Origin: an uncultured Bacteroidales bacterium
Lineage (GTDB): Bacteria > Bacteroidota > Bacteroidia > Bacteroidales > P3
Assembly (NCBI GenBank): GCA_937910265.1
Contig: CALEPD010000198.1
Span: 1-7,949, forward strand
Direction of reading: 5' to 3'
DNA length: 7,949 bases
Shown here: positions 6,230 through 7,949 of the stretch, piece after piece
Position numbering within the stretch: position 1 is the stretch's first letter
Layout of the letters: every line of letters begins with the position of its first letter
Notes under the pieces: model-generated
What the model was told of the DNA's origin: nothing
Database searches by the model: none
The model's input: only the letters and a program-made list of their open reading frames with translations
Program-made: the position numbers and the translations under genes

Positions 6230-6237
6230 TATATTTG
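6230..6237 (+). promoter_or_regulatory. Bacteroidota -7 box (TATATTTG) for the peptidase lipoprotein gene
   Basis: TATATTTG matches TAnnTTTG and is 42 bases before the ATG at 6280, giving an AT-rich leader of roughly 36-40 bases without a Shine-Dalgarno site. TTAG at 6206-6209, one mismatch from TTTG, stands 20 bases upstream and is a weak -33 candidate. The 187-base gap between the kamB start and this gene holds the two divergent promoters and nothing else that I can identify. Confidence 0.7.
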
Positions 6238-6279
6238 CATCTATCGCATAATAAAATTAATTATAATAAATATCTGAAA

Positions 6280-7923
6280 ATGAAAAAACTATTGTTATCG
6301 ATGATGGCTATCTCGATGCTTGCCGCAGTTGGATGCAAGCAAAAAACCAATGAGGAGGCTCCTCAGATGAGTGAAATCGAAAAGAAAGTGGCAGAGTACG
6401 CTCCGTTCACACTGACCACCGACCTGAGCGTTCTCAGCGAAAAAGAACGTCAGATGATTCCTATCTTTATCCAAATCGCCGACATTATGGATGATTTGTA
6501 TTGGGAACAGTACTACGGCTCCGAAAACCGTGCCGCACTCGACACCCTTACCGATCCCGCTGTCAAGGAATTTGCCATGATTCAGTATGGTGGATGGGAC
6601 CGTTTGGGCGAAGGTGCTCCCTTCATCCCTGGCCTCGGCGAACGCCCCAAAGGCTGCAACTTCTACCCCGCTGACATGACTGTTGAGGAATTCGAACAGT
6701 TGGACGACCCCGAAAAAACAAGTCTCTACACCATCCTGCAACGCGATGCCGAAGGCAAACTCGTTGTGGTACCCTACCATGTAGCCTATGCCGACAAATT
6801 GGCTGAGGTCGACAGCCTCATGGCTCTCGCCATCGAGCTCGCCGAAGATCCCGGTATGAAAAAATACCTCGTCGAACGCCGTCAAGCCCTCAAAACCGGC
6901 GACTACCTCGCCAGCGACATGGCTTGGATGGATATGAAAGATAGCAAGCTCGACTTCATCGTAGGCCCCATCGAAAACTACGACGACGCCCTATATGGAT
7001 ACAAAACCTCTTACGAGGCTTTCATTCTTGTAAAGGACGAGAAATGGAGCAACGACTTGGCCAAGTACGTCAAGATGCTTCCCCAACTCCAGAAGGAATT
7101 GCCCTGTGATCCCAAATACAAACAGGAAGTTCCCGGCACCGAGAGCGACCTCAACGTCTACGACGCCATCTATTATGCTGGCGACTGCAACGCCGGTTCC
7201 AAAACCATCGCCATCAATCTCCCCAACGATGAACGTGTTCATCTCGCCAAGGGCGCACGTCGTCTCCAGCTCAAGAATGCCATGAACGCCAAGTTCGAGA
7301 CCATTCTCATGCCCATCGCCAACCTCCTCATCTGCGAAGAACAACTCGACAATGTTAAATTCCCCGCTTTCTTCAGTAACGTATGCTTCCACGAAGTGGC
7401 TCACGGTTTGGGTATCAAAAACACCGTTACCGGTAAGGGCAACCTCCGCGAGGCCCTCAAAGACCAATACAGCGCTTGGGAAGAGGCCAAAGCCGACATC
7501 CTCGGTCTCTACCTCACTCAAACCCTCATTGAAAAGGGTGAGATTACCGACTGCACCGTTGAAGATGCTTACGTTACCTTCATCGCCGGTATTTTCCGCA
7601 GCGTTCGCTTCGGCGCTACCGAGGCTCATGGTATTGCCAATATGATGTGCTTCAATTATATGCAGGACAATGGCGCTTTCACACGCGACGCCCAGGGCAA
7701 ATACGTTGTCGATATCGAGAAGGCTAAGGAAGTCATGAAGAGCTGGGCAGCCCTCATCATGCAGGTTGAAGGTGACGGCGATTACGACTTCGCTAAAACC
7801 TATGCCGCCGAGCATGGCAAGGTACGTCCCGATTTGCAGAAGGACCTCGACATCATCCGCCAGAACGATATCCCCAAAGATATCCGTTACAACCAAGGCC
7901 TCGAAGCCCTCAACCTCAAATAA
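6280..7923 (+). CDS. M49-like (dipeptidyl-peptidase III fold) zinc peptidase lipoprotein
   Basis: The 547-residue product begins with a lipoprotein signal peptide: Lys2-Lys3, a hydrophobic core and LAAVGC with acylated Cys19. The mature protein should be anchored in the cell envelope. Zinc motifs are HEVAH (371-375; His371 and His375 as ligands, Glu372 as catalytic base) and EEAKAD (401-406; Glu402 probably the third ligand). The block before them (AGSKTIAINLPND, 305-317) and the EEAKAD motif resemble the dipeptidyl-peptidase III-like part of plant Nudix hydrolase 3 as I remember it. Classical M49 enzymes have the longer HExxxH and are about 670-740 residues, so this is a shorter relative. 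It may trim oligopeptides, but no substrate is shown. An upstream in-frame extension to 6028 crosses the promoter and is rejected. Codon use is C-ending and biased, as in the peptide transporter, suggesting strong expression. Confidence 0.85.
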   Translation: MKKLLLSMMAISMLAAVGCKQKTNEEAPQMSEIEKKVAEYAPFTLTTDLSVLSEKERQMIPIFIQIADIMDDLYWEQYYGSENRAALDTLTDPAVKEFAMIQYGGWDRLGEGAPFIPGLGERPKGCNFYPADMTVEEFEQLDDPEKTSLYTILQRDAEGKLVVVPYHVAYADKLAEVDSLMALAIELAEDPGMKKYLVERRQALKTGDYLASDMAWMDMKDSKLDFIVGPIENYDDALYGYKTSYEAFILVKDEKWSNDLAKYVKMLPQLQKELPCDPKYKQEVPGTESDLNVYDAIYYAGDCNAGSKTIAINLPNDERVHLAKGARRLQLKNAMNAKFETILMPIANLLICEEQLDNVKFPAFFSNVCFHEVAHGLGIKNTVTGKGNLREALKDQYSAWEEAKADILGLYLTQTLIEKGEITDCTVEDAYVTFIAGIFRSVRFGATEAHGIANMMCFNYMQDNGAFTRDAQGKYVVDIEKAKEVMKSWAALIMQVEGDGDYDFAKTYAAEHGKVRPDLQKDLDIIRQNDIPKDIRYNQGLEALNLK

Positions 7924-7943
7924 TATAGGCCTCCATACCTATA
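7924..7943 (+). repeat. Short inverted repeat just after the peptidase stop
   Basis: TATAGG (7924-7929) and CCTATA (7938-7943) are perfect reverse complements with an eight-base loop, starting right after the TAA. The window ends six bases later, so a T run cannot be seen. It may be the start of a terminator or chance. Confidence 0.3.
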
Positions 7944-7949
7944 CAACGG

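Noticed and set aside
6028..6279. 84-residue N-terminal extension of the peptidase lipoprotein frame
   Set aside because: It crosses the TATATTTG promoter box and precedes a textbook lipoprotein signal peptide starting at 6280.
6991..7896. 301-codon open frame on the minus strand opposite the peptidase gene
   Set aside because: It is antisense to the zinc-motif region and has low-complexity Val/Gly/Glu composition that follows from the C-ending codons of the real gene.
1..7949. CRISPR array, tRNA, rRNA or insertion sequence
   Set aside because: No regularly spaced repeats, cloverleaf-like sequence, rRNA segment, transposase frame or terminal inverted repeats were seen.

Overview
The window most likely comes from a member of the Bacteroidota, probably the order Bacteroidales. 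Three intergenic regions carry the group-specific -7 promoter box TAnnTTTG. Leaders are AT-rich and lack Shine-Dalgarno sites, and the protein families fit (a Bacteroidetes-type POT transporter and an M49-like lipoprotein peptidase). No genus can be named from the sequence alone.

Layout. Positions 1-69 are the last codons of an unrecognised gene, followed by a terminator-like hairpin (91-125). A small four-helix membrane protein (137-625, +) converges with a two-gene minus-strand unit: an L-threonylcarbamoyladenylate synthase (tsaC, 1268-1807) followed by a Sfp-type phosphopantetheinyl transferase (642-1241). A divergent promoter region (1838-1880) separates this unit from a POT-family peptide/proton symporter (1950-3515, +), which ends at a strong hairpin terminator (3535-3570). 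Convergent to it is a second minus-strand unit. It consists of a BioD-like P-loop protein (5061-6092) and a MutS-like ATPase lacking the mismatch-recognition domain (3626-5029), called here as KamB and KamC, the proposed reactivation pair of the B12/PLP-dependent lysine 5,6-aminomutase of lysine fermentation. Divergent from kamB is a 547-residue lipoprotein with HExxH and EExxAD zinc motifs, related to the dipeptidyl-peptidase III (M49) fold (6280-7923, +).

How the parts may fit. The right-hand 6 kb reads as a peptide-use neighbourhood: a cell-envelope zinc peptidase, a di/tripeptide importer and two accessory proteins of lysine fermentation. This suggests an amino-acid-fermenting anaerobe. 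The catalytic aminomutase genes (kamA, kamD, kamE) are not in the window, so kamBC appears detached from the usual cluster or the cluster is split. The left-hand genes (tRNA t6A modification and carrier-protein activation) are housekeeping. No mobile element, CRISPR array, tRNA or rRNA was seen. The most unusual observations are the stand-alone kamBC pair, the near-leaderless kamB promoter, the perfect inverted repeat formed by two back-to-back promoters, three tandem octamers in the transporter leader, and a change in G/C strand bias near 1.9 kb that does not follow gene orientation.
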